Shown here: positions 9,604-18,962 of the stretch, one piece after another | How the letters are laid out: each line of letters starts with the position of its first letter | Position numbering within the stretch: the first letter of the stretch is position 1 | Origin: Pseudomonas typographi | GTDB taxonomy: Bacteria > Pseudomonadota > Gammaproteobacteria > Pseudomonadales > Pseudomonadaceae | Length of the DNA: 64,000 nt | NCBI RefSeq assembly: GCF_014694385.1 | Contig: NZ_JAAOCA010000005.1 | Coordinates: 62,001 to 126,000, forward strand | Direction: 5' to 3' | Notes under the pieces: generated by a model | Seen by the model: the letters and a program-made list of their open reading frames with translations, nothing else | Databases searched by the model: none | Told to the model about the DNA's origin: nothing | Translations under genes and position numbers: made by a program

Positions 9604-9753
9604 TTAGGGCTGGATGGCGCCCTGCCGCTGGCGAAATCGCCGAGGCCAGAGTACCAGGCAGGTGGCTTGGGCAGCCACGGGCAGCGCATAGGCAATGAAC
9701 ATTAACGCTGCAGCGTGCAACAGGATAGGCTGAACGTTAGCTATGTAACGCAT
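9604..9753 (-). CDS. Possible small membrane protein (49 residues)
   Basis: In the 270-bp gap between the DUF4197 gene and the toxin-like ORFs, the reverse strand has a short frame starting MRYIANVQPILLHAAAL. It has one hydrophobic segment (about residues 8-38) and an Arg-rich tail. No Shine-Dalgarno is visible before the ATG, and I do not recognise a family. It may be a real small protein, the remnant of a membrane protein, or chance. Confidence 0.2.
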   Translation of the reverse strand: MRYIANVQPILLHAAALMFIAYALPVAAQATCLVLWPRRFRQRQGAIQP

Positions 9754-9812
9754 CGGTTGGCCGGCGCGCCAGTGTAATGGGCGCCTCCGCTTGCCTTCCA
9801 GGATGCCTGCAC

Positions 9813-10877
9813 ATGCCAGACCTTAACCTCATCGAGCACTTGCCCGCGCTTTCCGACAGTCCCGCCGCCCTGCTTGAAAACGGACACACCCAGGCCGCAA
9901 TGGCGGTGCAGCGCGAGTTGATCCTGGCCTGCCTGGTCAATGGCGGCGATGGGCTGGATACCTTGCTGAACGACTGCCTGGATTACGAAAAGGCTCGCAA
10001 CACCAGCCTGAACCTGGCCCAGCAACTGATCAGCGGCCTGGATAAAAACAGCGTGGTTCAGCGCGGCGACACGGCCGTTACCGCGCTGCTCGACCAGCAG
10101 TTGCGCGGGCTCGACCTTGAAGCCCGTATCCAGAAAACCCTCGGCGCCATCGACGCCGACGAGCAGCGGATGGTGCTTGACACCGTTAACGCCCTACTCA
10201 AGGCCGACCGGCTGCCCTCGGCCTACGTGCTGGGTGGTTTGGTCCACGAGGGCGAACCGGCGCATCGAGTGCTAGGGGCCGTATTACTGACGCACCGTGA
10301 TGGGTTAGCCGAGCCCCAGCATACCGTCACTACCCTGATGGCCTGGCACCGGTTACCGGGGGGGCTGATGCGCTTCGCCAGCCCGGCTGCCGCCAGGGTG
10401 TACGTTGAACAAGAATTGGGCCTTCCGGCCACGGCGGCCACGCGCTGGCAACCCGAAGGCAGCAGCCTATTCGAAGAAGCGCTGATCGATGTGCTGAACA
10501 ATGCCATTACGCAGTCCGCTCATCAGCAGGACAGCGACCGAACCTGGCTGGAAGTGATCGATGAAATCACGCTGCCAGCGCATTGGCCACGCGACCTGGC
10601 CCTAGCCGAGGTGCTCGGTAACCGCGACGTGGCCAAGCTCAAACAGCAAAACAACGATTGGCTAACCCAGCTACCAGGCGCCCAACGACAGAAACTCATC
10701 GACCTGATAGCGCATTACTGCCAGGCCCAACAAACCGCCCGCTTGCATACCGAACGCCACCTTCCCTCACGGGACATCTATGTGCGCGAGGCGGTGGCGA
10801 AAAAACTGCACAGTAGTTTCGGCATCACGGGCCAATGCGATGTGACGATCAACCTGCCTGCCAGCCTCGAACAATAG
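9813..10877 (+). CDS. N-terminal part of a large toxin-like protein (ORF 1 of a TAG-split gene)
   Basis: The 354-residue product is soluble, helical and without a signal peptide; it ends RDIYVREAVAKKLHSSFG then SLEQ. I believe it is the N-terminal region of the large Pseudomonas proteins annotated as dermonecrotic-toxin-domain/DUF6543, by resemblance in its last ~40 residues and its partner; this is recollection, not a search. The next ORF is in the same frame, separated only by the TAG at 10875-10877 and one codon, so the two probably derive from one ~1,500-residue ORF. The ATG at 9813 has AGGA upstream; the start at 9777 is less likely. Confidence 0.6.
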   Translation: MPDLNLIEHLPALSDSPAALLENGHTQAAMAVQRELILACLVNGGDGLDTLLNDCLDYEKARNTSLNLAQQLISGLDKNSVVQRGDTAVTALLDQQLRGLDLEARIQKTLGAIDADEQRMVLDTVNALLKADRLPSAYVLGGLVHEGEPAHRVLGAVLLTHRDGLAEPQHTVTTLMAWHRLPGGLMRFASPAAARVYVEQELGLPATAATRWQPEGSSLFEEALIDVLNNAITQSAHQQDSDRTWLEVIDEITLPAHWPRDLALAEVLGNRDVAKLKQQNNDWLTQLPGAQRQKLIDLIAHYCQAQQTARLHTERHLPSRDIYVREAVAKKLHSSFGITGQCDVTINLPASLEQ

Positions 10878-10880
10878 CTA

Positions 10881-13800
10881 TTGCCCAGTGGGCCTGCACC
10901 CATCCGGCAGTTTCCCAGCCTGGAGGCGGTGCCTTCGGCCGAACGCGAACAGTGGTCACTTGAGCGACTGCTACTGCGTAACATCGACGACGACTTGGCC
11001 GGCCGGCTGGCTTTTATGCGGGTGTGCGTGGACGCGCCAGGCAGCGCCGCCATTGGCGCGGTGGCCGGCGGCATCGACCGCCAGTGGCTACTCGACACCG
11101 CCAAGGAGCTGGACCTGGCCAAGGCCTATGAGCAAGCTTTGTGGGCACACTACCACCCTGCCGCCGAGCACGAACATCCGGCACTGACCCTGCTACGCCG
11201 TCCGTACGAAATAGGCCTGGAGCTACAACTGGCATTGGCTTACCAACAGGGCCAGATCGACGAGCAGGACGCCGTGATATTCAAAACCGCGATCCATGCC
11301 CACGACGCCCAAAGTTGGGGCGCCGTCACACTGCAACCGGTGGCCTTTACGCTGTTCGACGAAACCGCCGAAAGTGCCGGCGCGCAGATCGAAGGGGTGA
11401 TGCTGCTCCACGACGCCAACCAGGGTAGAACCCTGCTGTACCTGCCACAGGCCCCGGGCCCAACATTGAGCCGCCACGCCAGCGTGGCGGCTGCGCTGGG
11501 CTACCTGGCCGACCGGTGCCTGGCGCCGGCCATGCGCGAATACCTGGCCGCCCGTGCGCTGGCCGGCGACCCGCAGTGGTTGGCCGCGCGCCTGGACCAA
11601 GCATTGCTGGCAGGCTTTCGGGCATTGTTTCAAAGCCGCGAAGCGTGGCCCCCTGGCCGTTCCATGGCGCAACAAGTACTCAACGAGCATACCGGCCGCT
11701 ACATCCGCGAGCACCGGCAGTTTGCACGCAGCAACGCCGATTTACGGGCGCAGAACATCGAGCTTTCGCGCCAGCAGGTGGTGGATGCCATACGCTTTGC
11801 CCTGGGCATGACGCCGGTGATCGGCACGCTGGTCGATATCGCTGAAGGGCTGTTTAGCTTGCACACCGCCGTGCGCCACTTCCAGAACGGTAACGTCTCC
11901 GATGGCTTGGTCGAGGTCCAGATGGCCCTGCTCTCGGTGCTGGGCGCGTACATCGACTACCTTCCAGCCGGCGCCGTGATCAGCGCGCCCGGCCGCCGCG
12001 CCGTGGCACGCGCCAGCCGGGCCGCAGCGCTACAGCCGCTGGACCGGCAGCGCCTGGCGAGCCAGCAACTGCGTAGCGACGCGCCCTTCGAAGGCTATGC
12101 ACTGGCGCGTACCTTACCGGTGGCATCGGCGCCTGGCAGCGGTGTGCTCAACGGGGTGTACCGTACCGATGGCGGGCATTTCATCCAGCGCAAAGGCCAT
12201 GTCTATGCCGTGCAGTGGGACCGCACCTTACACACCTGGCGGCTAGTACCCCATGGCCGGAAGGGCTATCGCCAGCCCATCGCCCTCAGTGGCGACGGGC
12301 AATGGGAATCCCATGGTTTTTTGTTCGGGCGCAATGTACTGGGTGGCGGCCTGGGTGGCGGTAACGTGGTGCAGGGCATGGCCGATAGTGCGAAGGGGCG
12401 CCTACCACTGTGGTTGCGCCGCTACCTGCCGCAGCGCCTGTTGGCGCACGTCGAAAGCCGCCAACAGCATTTCGAGCGCGCGCTCACCGACTACCATCAA
12501 CTGCGCGGTAAGGCATTGGATCACTTGCGCCATTACAAGCAACACCCCCAAGGCGAGGCCAACTATCAACGCTGCATCGACGCCTTGAATCAGGAAATCA
12601 GAGCCGGCTGGGCGCTAGAAGAGGCGCTGGACGAATTGTCGCCGCGCCAACGCGAACACATATTCAATAACCCCCGCCACATGCAGAACCAACTGCGAGC
12701 CTATGGCGCCAGCGCCGAGTGGAACCGGGCTCAGTTGATCGAGGCCCGCCGTGCGGGCTTGGTCCGGGCGATTACGGCCATCGATGCCGAGCTGGTTCCA
12801 CGGCGCCAGCAGTTGGTGCAGTTGTCCCAACGCCTGAATGCTGCATTGGACAACGATGCGCCGCAAGCCACCTTGCTATCGCTCAAGCAGCAAATCGAGG
12901 CGTGCATTGCAGCGGTGTTGAACATCCACCGCAGCAAACGCGTGCTCTATATCCGGCAACTGGCCGAAGAAGACGCGCTCAGCGATGTGTTACAGGCGCT
13001 GCGCAAAGTGCCTGGCAAGGTGGGGCTTAAAGGCATAGACGAACAAATCGCCAGAACCACCGGCGCGCAACAGGCCGAATGGGAAAAAGTCAAACGCATC
13101 GTCATCGCGATCCAGGAACGTTTAGAACATCGCGCGCCACAGGTATTGGAAGTGCTCAAAACCTATACGCTGCTCAACCTGGTCATACTCGATGAAGGCA
13201 GCCCAGGCTGGGCGCAGGTGCGCGACCACCACTTGAGCGCGGTGAAACATATCGACCGCGCCACGGATATCTACGTTGAGCTGCCCAAGGCGAAGCTCTC
13301 ACGTAAGGAGCGCGCCTTGGTGGTCGAGCAGATGAACGATGATCTGGATGCCTTCACCCGCAAGCTCAAAGCGTTGGCGCGTTTGTATCCGGCCTTGATC
13401 GAACCGCGCACCTACCAGCGCCTGCTCGATCAACTGACGATTCTGCGCGGTAAACACGTCGGGGCGAAGCTGCCGGAGCGGCCACCGCATTCGCCACGCC
13501 GAATCACCCGGCCGTTCCAGGACGCCGACGGCTATTGGTGGTTGGGCCGCCGGCAAGACGATGGCAGCATGACCGTCGAACGCCTGGAGCGGCCCAACGA
13601 AACCTGGATAGCAGACCACTCCAGCGGCCGCTTCGTCCGGCGCGACCGCCCGCGACCGCAAGCGCCGGCAGCACCCCCACGAGCGGCCAGCGAGTTGCGC
13701 GCCGACGCCACCGAAGCGCTGCGCACCGCCGACGGTGCCTTGAGCCGAGCCGAGCTTTACCAAAATGCATCCACCACTACCGGTGCCGACCTTGAAGACC

Positions 13801-14306
13801 TGCTGGCCCTGGAGGCCGTGCCCTTGGAGAAGCTTGCCGAGCAGCTACAGGCGCTGCCTGCAGCCGGCGATAAGGCGCTGGCCCAGCAATTGCGCGCCAA
13901 GGCCGAACAACTGCGCAGGCAAGGCCGTAGCCTGCGGCTGGCGTACAGCCTCGATGCGAACCAGCCTTCGGCATCGCGGCTGGCTTACCTGCTCGAACAG
14001 AACCAGGCGAGCATCCGCCGTACCCAGCCACGCCGGCGCCTCAGTGGCCCAGACGGCACGGACTACCTCGACGAATTCGAGGTCACCGCGCTTGATGGAA
14101 CCCCGCTGTGGTACGCCCATTTTCATTTTCAGGGGGCCCACACGCCGCTGGTGGACTTCAGCAAAGCCCACCTTAAAACAGTCGTGCAGCGCGGCCTGGG
14201 GCTGAACTGGCAACGCCAGCAGGGCGACGCGGCGCCTACGATCCTGCGCGCTGACCTCGGGCCCGCCTTCGTGTATCGATTCCAGCATCGGTTCGAAAAC
14301 ACCTAG
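10881..14306 (+). CDS. Large toxin-like protein, DUF6543/dermonecrotic-toxin type (ORF 2 of a TAG-split gene)
   Basis: The product is 1,141 residues if translation restarts at the TTG at 10881. It has no signal peptide. A hydrophobic stretch (GMTPVIGTLVDIAEGLF, about residues 312-328, then ALLSVLGAYIDYLPAGAVI) resembles the putative membrane-insertion region of these proteins. It is followed by LNGVYRTDGGHFIQRKGHVY (about 413-432), characteristic of the family, and long charged helical regions. Delivery (type VI, contact-dependent or other) and target are unknown, and no immunity gene is evident. There is no Shine-Dalgarno at 10881, so either it is made by readthrough or reinitiation, or it is a decaying gene. 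The final TAG abuts a repeat. Confidence 0.55.
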   Translation: MPSGPAPIRQFPSLEAVPSAEREQWSLERLLLRNIDDDLAGRLAFMRVCVDAPGSAAIGAVAGGIDRQWLLDTAKELDLAKAYEQALWAHYHPAAEHEHPALTLLRRPYEIGLELQLALAYQQGQIDEQDAVIFKTAIHAHDAQSWGAVTLQPVAFTLFDETAESAGAQIEGVMLLHDANQGRTLLYLPQAPGPTLSRHASVAAALGYLADRCLAPAMREYLAARALAGDPQWLAARLDQALLAGFRALFQSREAWPPGRSMAQQVLNEHTGRYIREHRQFARSNADLRAQNIELSRQQVVDAIRFALGMTPVIGTLVDIAEGLFSLHTAVRHFQNGNVSDGLVEVQMALLSVLGAYIDYLPAGAVISAPGRRAVARASRAAALQPLDRQRLASQQLRSDAPFEGYALARTLPVASAPGSGVLNGVYRTDGGHFIQRKGHVYAVQWDRTLHTWRLVPHGRKGYRQPIALSGDGQWESHGFLFGRNVLGGGLGGGNVVQGMADSAKGRLPLWLRRYLPQRLLAHVESRQQHFERALTDYHQLRGKALDHLRHYKQHPQGEANYQRCIDALNQEIRAGWALEEALDELSPRQREHIFNNPRHMQNQLRAYGASAEWNRAQLIEARRAGLVRAITAIDAELVPRRQQLVQLSQRLNAALDNDAPQATLLSLKQQIEACIAAVLNIHRSKRVLYIRQLAEEDALSDVLQALRKVPGKVGLKGIDEQIARTTGAQQAEWEKVKRIVIAIQERLEHRAPQVLEVLKTYTLLNLVILDEGSPGWAQVRDHHLSAVKHIDRATDIYVELPKAKLSRKERALVVEQMNDDLDAFTRKLKALARLYPALIEPRTYQRLLDQLTILRGKHVGAKLPERPPHSPRRITRPFQDADGYWWLGRRQDDGSMTVERLERPNETWIADHSSGRFVRRDRPRPQAPAAPPRAASELRADATEALRTADGALSRAELYQNASTTTGADLEDLLALEAVPLEKLAEQLQALPAAGDKALAQQLRAKAEQLRRQGRSLRLAYSLDANQPSASRLAYLLEQNQASIRRTQPRRRLSGPDGTDYLDEFEVTALDGTPLWYAHFHFQGAHTPLVDFSKAHLKTVVQRGLGLNWQRQQGDAAPTILRADLGPAFVYRFQHRFENT

Positions 14307-14368
14307 TGTGGTGTTTCAGCCGTTCGCGCAAGCATTGGCGGGTGAATGTTGCTGTCGGGCCAGGCGGG
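14304..14368 (+). repeat. Copy of the intergenic repeat after the toxin-like gene
   Basis: TAGTGTGGTGTTTCAG begins at the toxin ORF stop codon and is followed by GTTCGCGCAAGCATTGGCG and GTGAATGTTGCT, closely matching the left end of the 5963 element (TAGTGGGGTGTTTCAG at 5959). Only the left end is present. It sits between the toxin ORF and the 3' end of metE. Confidence 0.6.
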
Positions 14369-14372
14369 GCGC

Positions 14373-16691
14373 TCACGCCATCTCGGCGCGCAACTGCTTG
14401 GCCGCCACCACCATGTTCTGCAAGGCCGCCTGCGTTTCTGGCCAGGCCCGGGTTTTCAGGCCGCAGTCGGGGTTGACCCATAGACGTTCGGCCGGCACCC
14501 GCCCGGCAGCCTTGCGCAGCAGCGCGAGCATTTGCTCCACGCTGGGCACCTGCGGCGAGTGTATGTCGTACACGCCCGGGCCAATCTGGTTCGGGTAGGC
14601 GAATGCCTCGAACGCTGTGAGCAATTCCATCGCCGAGCGCGAGGTTTCAATGGTGATCACATCCGCATCCATGGCGGCAATGGCCTCGATCACATCGTTG
14701 AATTCGCTGTAGCACATATGGGTATGGATTTGCGTGGCGTCCTGCACACCACTGGCGCACAAGCGAAACGCTTCCACCGCCCAGCCCAGGTACGCCTGCC
14801 ATTGCGCCTTGCGCAGTGGCAGGCCTTCACGAAATGCCGCCTCGTCGATCTGGATAATGGCCACGCCCGCCGCTTCCAAGTCGGCTACCTCATCACGCAA
14901 CGCCAACGCCAACTGCCGGGCCTGGGTTTCACGGCTCACATCCTCGCGGGCAAACGACCACATCAGCATGGTAACCGGGCCGGTGAGCATGCCTTTAACG
15001 GGCTTGTGGGTAAGGCTTTGCGCGTAACGAATCCACTCTACGGTCATTGCCCTGGGCCGCGACAGGTCGCCATAGATAACCGCCGGTTTCACACAGCGCG
15101 AACCATAACTCTGTACCCAGCCGAAACGGGTGAACAGGTAACCGTCGAGCTGCTCGGCAAAGTACTCGACCATGTCGTTGCGCTCCGCCTCACCGTGCAC
15201 CAGCACATCCAGGCCCAGCGTTTCCTGTACCTTGACCGCATGGCGAATTTCACAGCGCATGGCGTCTTGGTAGTCATTCGCCGACAGCTTGCCCTGCTTC
15301 CAAGCCTGGCGCGCCAGGCGGATAGCCGCCGTTTGTGGGAACGAGCCAATGGTGGTGGCGGGGAACGCCGGTAGCCCCAGGCGTGCTTGCTGTAGCGCGG
15401 CGCGCTGGGCGAATGGTGCGTGGCGCTGGCTGTGTTGCGCCGTGACCGCTGCCACGCGCTGCTGCACCTGCGGTTTATGAATACGTGGCGAATGGCGCCG
15501 CTGTGCCTGCAGGTCGCGGTTGGCCGCCAGGGCGGCCTGTACCGAGGGGCTGTCGGGCGCGTCGAGCGCAGTGGCGAGCAATGCAATCTCCTCACATTTT
15601 TGCCGGGCGAATGCCAACCAGCTTTTCAGTTCAGGGTCCAGGCCATCTTCACGGGCAAGGTCCACTGGGCTGTGCAGCAGCGAACAGGAGCCGGCCACCC
15701 AGAGGTTCTCGCCAAAGCGCTGCCGCGCTTGCTCAAGCTGGGCCTTGGCGGCGTTCAAATCGCAGCGCCACACATTACGGCCATCGACCACCCCCAGCGA
15801 CAACACCTTGTAGGTGGGCAGGCGGTCGAGCAGCGCCGGCAGTTGGTCTGGCGCCCGTACCACATCCACATGCAGGCCATCGACCGGAAGGCTGGTAGCC
15901 AAGCCCAGGTTATCGTCCATGCCACCGAAGTAAGTGGCCACAAGCTTTTTCAGCGGGGAATACTGCAAAATGTGGTAGGCCCGTTCGAACGCGTTTTTCC
16001 AGGCCTGAGGTAGGTCCAGCACCAGAATAGGCTCGTCGATCTGCACCCATTCCACGCCCAAGTGTGCCAGGCGCGACAGAATTTCCCCATACACGGGCAA
16101 TAGCCGCTCGAGCAGTTCGAGCTTATCGAACGGGGCCTGGCCCGCCTCGGCCTTGACCTTACCCAACCACAGATAGGTGAGCGGGCCCAGCAGCACCGGC
16201 TTTACCCGGTGGCCCAGAGCCAGGGCCTGCTGCACGTCGTCAAACAGTTGTTCCCAACTGAGCACAAAGCGTTGGCCGGCGCTGAACTCCGGCACCAGGT
16301 AGTGGTAGTTGGTGTCGAACCACTTGGTCAACGCCTGCGCCTCACCCGCCTCGCCAGGGCAGCTGCGGCAGGTGCTGGCGCCACGGGCCATGGCGAATAG
16401 CGTCTGCAGGGTAGGCAAGCCATCGGCCTTGCAGGTATGGGCAAAGCGGCCGGGGATGGCGCCGACCATCAGTGAATGGGTCAGCACCTGATCGTACCAG
16501 GCGAAATCGCCGACCGGCAGCATGGCCAGCCCTGCGTCTTTCTGCAACTGCCAATGGCGTTCCCGCAATTCGCGGCCCACGGCCTCCAGGCCGTGCTCGG
16601 GCAAGTCGCCTTTCCAGTACGCCTCGAGGGCTTTTTTCAGTTCGCGGTCCGCGCCGATGCGCGGGAAACCAAGGTTATGGGCCAGGGCCAT
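14373..16691 (-). CDS. metE: Cobalamin-independent methionine synthase MetE
   Basis: The 772-residue enzyme transfers the methyl group of 5-methyltetrahydropteroyltri-L-glutamate to homocysteine. It starts [20 protein letters not shown], the typical N terminus. The C-terminal half carries the zinc/homocysteine site: [20 protein letters not shown] and NPDCGLKTR. Length is normal. I chose the ATG at 16691, with AAGGA about 10 bases upstream; the longer frame to 16745 runs into the shared regulatory region. It is transcribed divergently from metR, the usual arrangement, with MetR plus homocysteine expected to activate it. Confidence 0.97.
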   Translation of the reverse strand: MALAHNLGFPRIGADRELKKALEAYWKGDLPEHGLEAVGRELRERHWQLQKDAGLAMLPVGDFAWYDQVLTHSLMVGAIPGRFAHTCKADGLPTLQTLFAMARGASTCRSCPGEAGEAQALTKWFDTNYHYLVPEFSAGQRFVLSWEQLFDDVQQALALGHRVKPVLLGPLTYLWLGKVKAEAGQAPFDKLELLERLLPVYGEILSRLAHLGVEWVQIDEPILVLDLPQAWKNAFERAYHILQYSPLKKLVATYFGGMDDNLGLATSLPVDGLHVDVVRAPDQLPALLDRLPTYKVLSLGVVDGRNVWRCDLNAAKAQLEQARQRFGENLWVAGSCSLLHSPVDLAREDGLDPELKSWLAFARQKCEEIALLATALDAPDSPSVQAALAANRDLQAQRRHSPRIHKPQVQQRVAAVTAQHSQRHAPFAQRAALQQARLGLPAFPATTIGSFPQTAAIRLARQAWKQGKLSANDYQDAMRCEIRHAVKVQETLGLDVLVHGEAERNDMVEYFAEQLDGYLFTRFGWVQSYGSRCVKPAVIYGDLSRPRAMTVEWIRYAQSLTHKPVKGMLTGPVTMLMWSFAREDVSRETQARQLALALRDEVADLEAAGVAIIQIDEAAFREGLPLRKAQWQAYLGWAVEAFRLCASGVQDATQIHTHMCYSEFNDVIEAIAAMDADVITIETSRSAMELLTAFEAFAYPNQIGPGVYDIHSPQVPSVEQMLALLRKAAGRVPAERLWVNPDCGLKTRAWPETQAALQNMVVAAKQLRAEMA

Positions 16692-16744
16692 TGTGCAGAT
16701 CCTTATCATGAGCGATGGCAACAGTGTCCCTGGCGCAGGTATCA

Positions 16745-16757
16745 TGAGACAAACTCA
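16745..16757. promoter_or_regulatory. Candidate MetR binding site between metE and metR
   Basis: TGAG-N5-CTCA is a near match to the MetR box TGAA-N5-TTCA and lies midway between the divergent starts. ATCATGAG occurs both here and about 35 bases closer to metE, so there may be two half sites. Assignment rests on position and partial match only. Confidence 0.4.
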
Positions 16758-16799
16758 ATATTTTCTGGTTCTTCACAAATTTCTCTCATGGAGGCCGCC

Positions 16800-17720
16800 G
16801 TGCTCGAGTTTCGCCACCTCAAAACCCTGCATGCCCTACGCGAAGCCGACAGCCTGGTGGAAGCCGCCGAACGCTTGCACCTAACCCAGTCAGCGTTGTC
16901 CCACCAGTTCAAAGAATTGGAAGAGCGCTTAGGGCTGGGGTTGTTTATCCGTAAAACCAAGCCGGTGCGCTTCACCAGCGCAGGCTTGCGCCTGTTGCAA
17001 TTGGCTGATGCCGCGCTGCCGCTGATGCGCACGGCCGAGCGCGACTTGGCGCGCTTGGCCGGCGGTACGGCGGGGCGGCTGCACATGGCCATCGAATGCC
17101 ACAGCTGCTTCCAATGGTTGATGCCCACCATCGACCAATTTCGCGACGCCTGGCCAGAGGTAGAACTGGACCTCGCCTCTGGCTTTGCCTTCGCGCCGCT
17201 GCCAGCATTGGCACGTGGCGACCTCGACCTGGTAGTCACCTCGGACCCTATGGACCTGGCCGGCATCACCTACGTGCCACTGTTTACCTACGAAGCCATG
17301 CTGGCCGTGGCCAACCAGCATCCGCTGGCCACCAAGCCTTTCATCGAGCCGGAAGACTTACGCACCCAAACCCTGATCACTTACCCGGTGGAGCACGACC
17401 GCCTCGACATTTTCACGCGCTTTTTGGAACCGGCCGACATCGAACCTGCCGCGGTACGCACCGCCGAGCTGACGGTGATGATGATGCAATTGGTCGCCAG
17501 CGGCCGTGGCGTATGCGGCATGCCGCATTGGGCGCTGCACGAATACAGCGCGCGGGGTTATGTAAAGGGTAAGCGCCTGGGCGAAAAGGGCCTGTTCGCT
17601 ACGCTCTATGCGGCGGTGCGTAGCGACACGCTCGAAGCGCCGTTCATGCGCGACTTTTTACTCACCGCCAAAGACACCTCGTTCGCCACACTCGATGGCG
17701 TGAGCGCGGTCAAGGCGTAA
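16800..17720 (+). CDS. metR: LysR-type regulator MetR
   Basis: This 306-residue LysR-family activator has an N-terminal winged helix (LEFRHLKTLHALRE, with SLVEAAERLHLTQSALSHQFKELEERLG as helix-turn-helix) and a periplasmic-binding-like sensor domain that binds homocysteine. GTG at 16800 is preferred because GGAGG ends six bases upstream and the protein then begins (V)LEFRHLKTL, as in other Pseudomonas MetR proteins; an ATG at 16788 is in frame but overlaps that Shine-Dalgarno. Being divergent from metE fits its role as regulator of methionine synthesis. Confidence 0.93.
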   Translation: MLEFRHLKTLHALREADSLVEAAERLHLTQSALSHQFKELEERLGLGLFIRKTKPVRFTSAGLRLLQLADAALPLMRTAERDLARLAGGTAGRLHMAIECHSCFQWLMPTIDQFRDAWPEVELDLASGFAFAPLPALARGDLDLVVTSDPMDLAGITYVPLFTYEAMLAVANQHPLATKPFIEPEDLRTQTLITYPVEHDRLDIFTRFLEPADIEPAAVRTAELTVMMMQLVASGRGVCGMPHWALHEYSARGYVKGKRLGEKGLFATLYAAVRSDTLEAPFMRDFLLTAKDTSFATLDGVSAVKA

Positions 17721-17752
17721 AACCGCGGGTAAGCCGCGCGCCATAGCGCGCG

Positions 17753-17808
17753 GCCGTGAGGTGTATCAGAAGCCGCGCGCCGCCAAGATTGTGCAGCCGG
17801 CGTCTTAA
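17753..17808. repeat. Probable internally deleted copy of the intergenic repeat
   Basis: The left end GTGAGGTGTATCAGAAG resembles GTGGGGTGTTTCAGAAG of the 5963 element, and the right end CCGCCAAGATTGTGC resembles CCGCCAACATTGTGC of its right arm. About 100 bases of interior are missing. It lies between the converging 3' ends of metR and the quinone reductase gene. Confidence 0.4.
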
Positions 17809-17822
17809 ACCGACATCAGGGC

Positions 17823-18785
17823 CTATCCAAGGCTCTCGTCGACGATCAGTACGACCTTCCCGCTGACCTGGTTGCCAGCCAGTTCGTTGAAGGCCTCTTC
17901 AGCCTCGGTGATCGGGAAGGTGGCCGCGATGCGCGGGTCGAGGCGGCCTTCGCTGAACAGCGGCCATACCTGCTGCGCAAGTTCGGCGAGCAGTTCGGCC
18001 TTGAACACCTCGTCACGAGAGCGCAGGGTCGAGCCCATCAGATGAACCCGCTTGGCCAGCACCTGGGCCAGGTCGATCGCCGCGTCCTTGCCACCCATAA
18101 GGCCGATCAGCACCCAGCGCCCGTCGCTGGCAATGCACTTGAGGTTGAGCTCGGCGTATTTGCCGCCTACCGGGTCGAGGATCACGTCGAACGGGCCGAA
18201 GTCGGCCAACCCACCCAGCCCTTCACCGCGAACCACCCCGCCTTGGGCACCAAGCCCTTCGCAATACGCCAGGCGTTCGGCAGAGCCAACGCTGACCCAC
18301 ACCGGGTTGCCGAAGGCCTTGCACAATTGGATTGCCGCCGAGCCTACGCCGCTAGCACCGGCGTGCAGCAACACTTTTTCGCCTGGGCGCAGCCCGGCGA
18401 GTTGGAACAGGTTGAGCCAAGCCGTGGCATACACCTCGACCATCCCTGCGGCCTGCTGCAGGCTCAGCCCGCTCGGCACCGGAAGCACGTGGCGGGCATC
18501 GACCACCACCTGTTCGGCCATAGCGCCACCGGCAAGCAAGGTACACACCCTGTCGCCGACGTTCCATGGCGCGCCAGCACCCACTTCGCTGATCACCCCG
18601 GCGCATTCCAAACCTAGGATATCCGTGACACCCGGCGGCGGCGGGTAAAGCCCGGCCCGCTGCAGCAGGTCAGCGCGGTTCACCCCGGCGGCGGCGACAC
18701 GGATGCGTACCTGGCCCACATCACAGGCCTGTTCGGCATGTTCGCGCCACTCGACATGTCCTTCAACGCCTTGCAATGCCTTCAC
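17823..18785 (-). CDS. NAD(P)H quinone oxidoreductase, zinc-free MDR family (PIG3/QOR type)
   Basis: This 320-residue medium-chain dehydrogenase/reductase has the GroES-like N domain (AAAGVNRADLLQRAGLYPPPPG, shown in part here as NRADLLQRAGLYPPPPG) and the Rossmann segment LLHAGASGVGSAAIQL with VGSAER after it. It lacks the structural zinc cysteines of alcohol dehydrogenases and matches TP53I3/PIG3-like quinone oxidoreductases, which reduce quinones with NADPH. GTG at 18785 is chosen: GGAGG lies six bases upstream and the product begins (V)KALQGVEGH. Probably monocistronic and divergent from prc. Confidence 0.85.
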   Translation of the reverse strand: MKALQGVEGHVEWREHAEQACDVGQVRIRVAAAGVNRADLLQRAGLYPPPPGVTDILGLECAGVISEVGAGAPWNVGDRVCTLLAGGAMAEQVVVDARHVLPVPSGLSLQQAAGMVEVYATAWLNLFQLAGLRPGEKVLLHAGASGVGSAAIQLCKAFGNPVWVSVGSAERLAYCEGLGAQGGVVRGEGLGGLADFGPFDVILDPVGGKYAELNLKCIASDGRWVLIGLMGGKDAAIDLAQVLAKRVHLMGSTLRSRDEVFKAELLAELAQQVWPLFSEGRLDPRIAATFPITEAEEAFNELAGNQVSGKVVLIVDESLG

Positions 18786-18962
18786 GCTACCTCCATAGTT
18801 GAGCCAAGAGTGAGCCCCGCGCCCTGGCGCGGGGCTTTGCATTATGCGACCGGATTGCAAGCGTGCAGGATGAAAACTGCATTATCAAGCTGCCAGCATG
18901 GAACTCGGTCTCCTTCAAGACGGCCTAATATGCGTTATCAATTGCCCCTACGTCGAATGAGC

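Noticed and set aside
14532..15374. Long plus-strand frame opposite metE
   Set aside because: It is the antisense shadow of metE; the minus strand encodes full MetE with all motifs.
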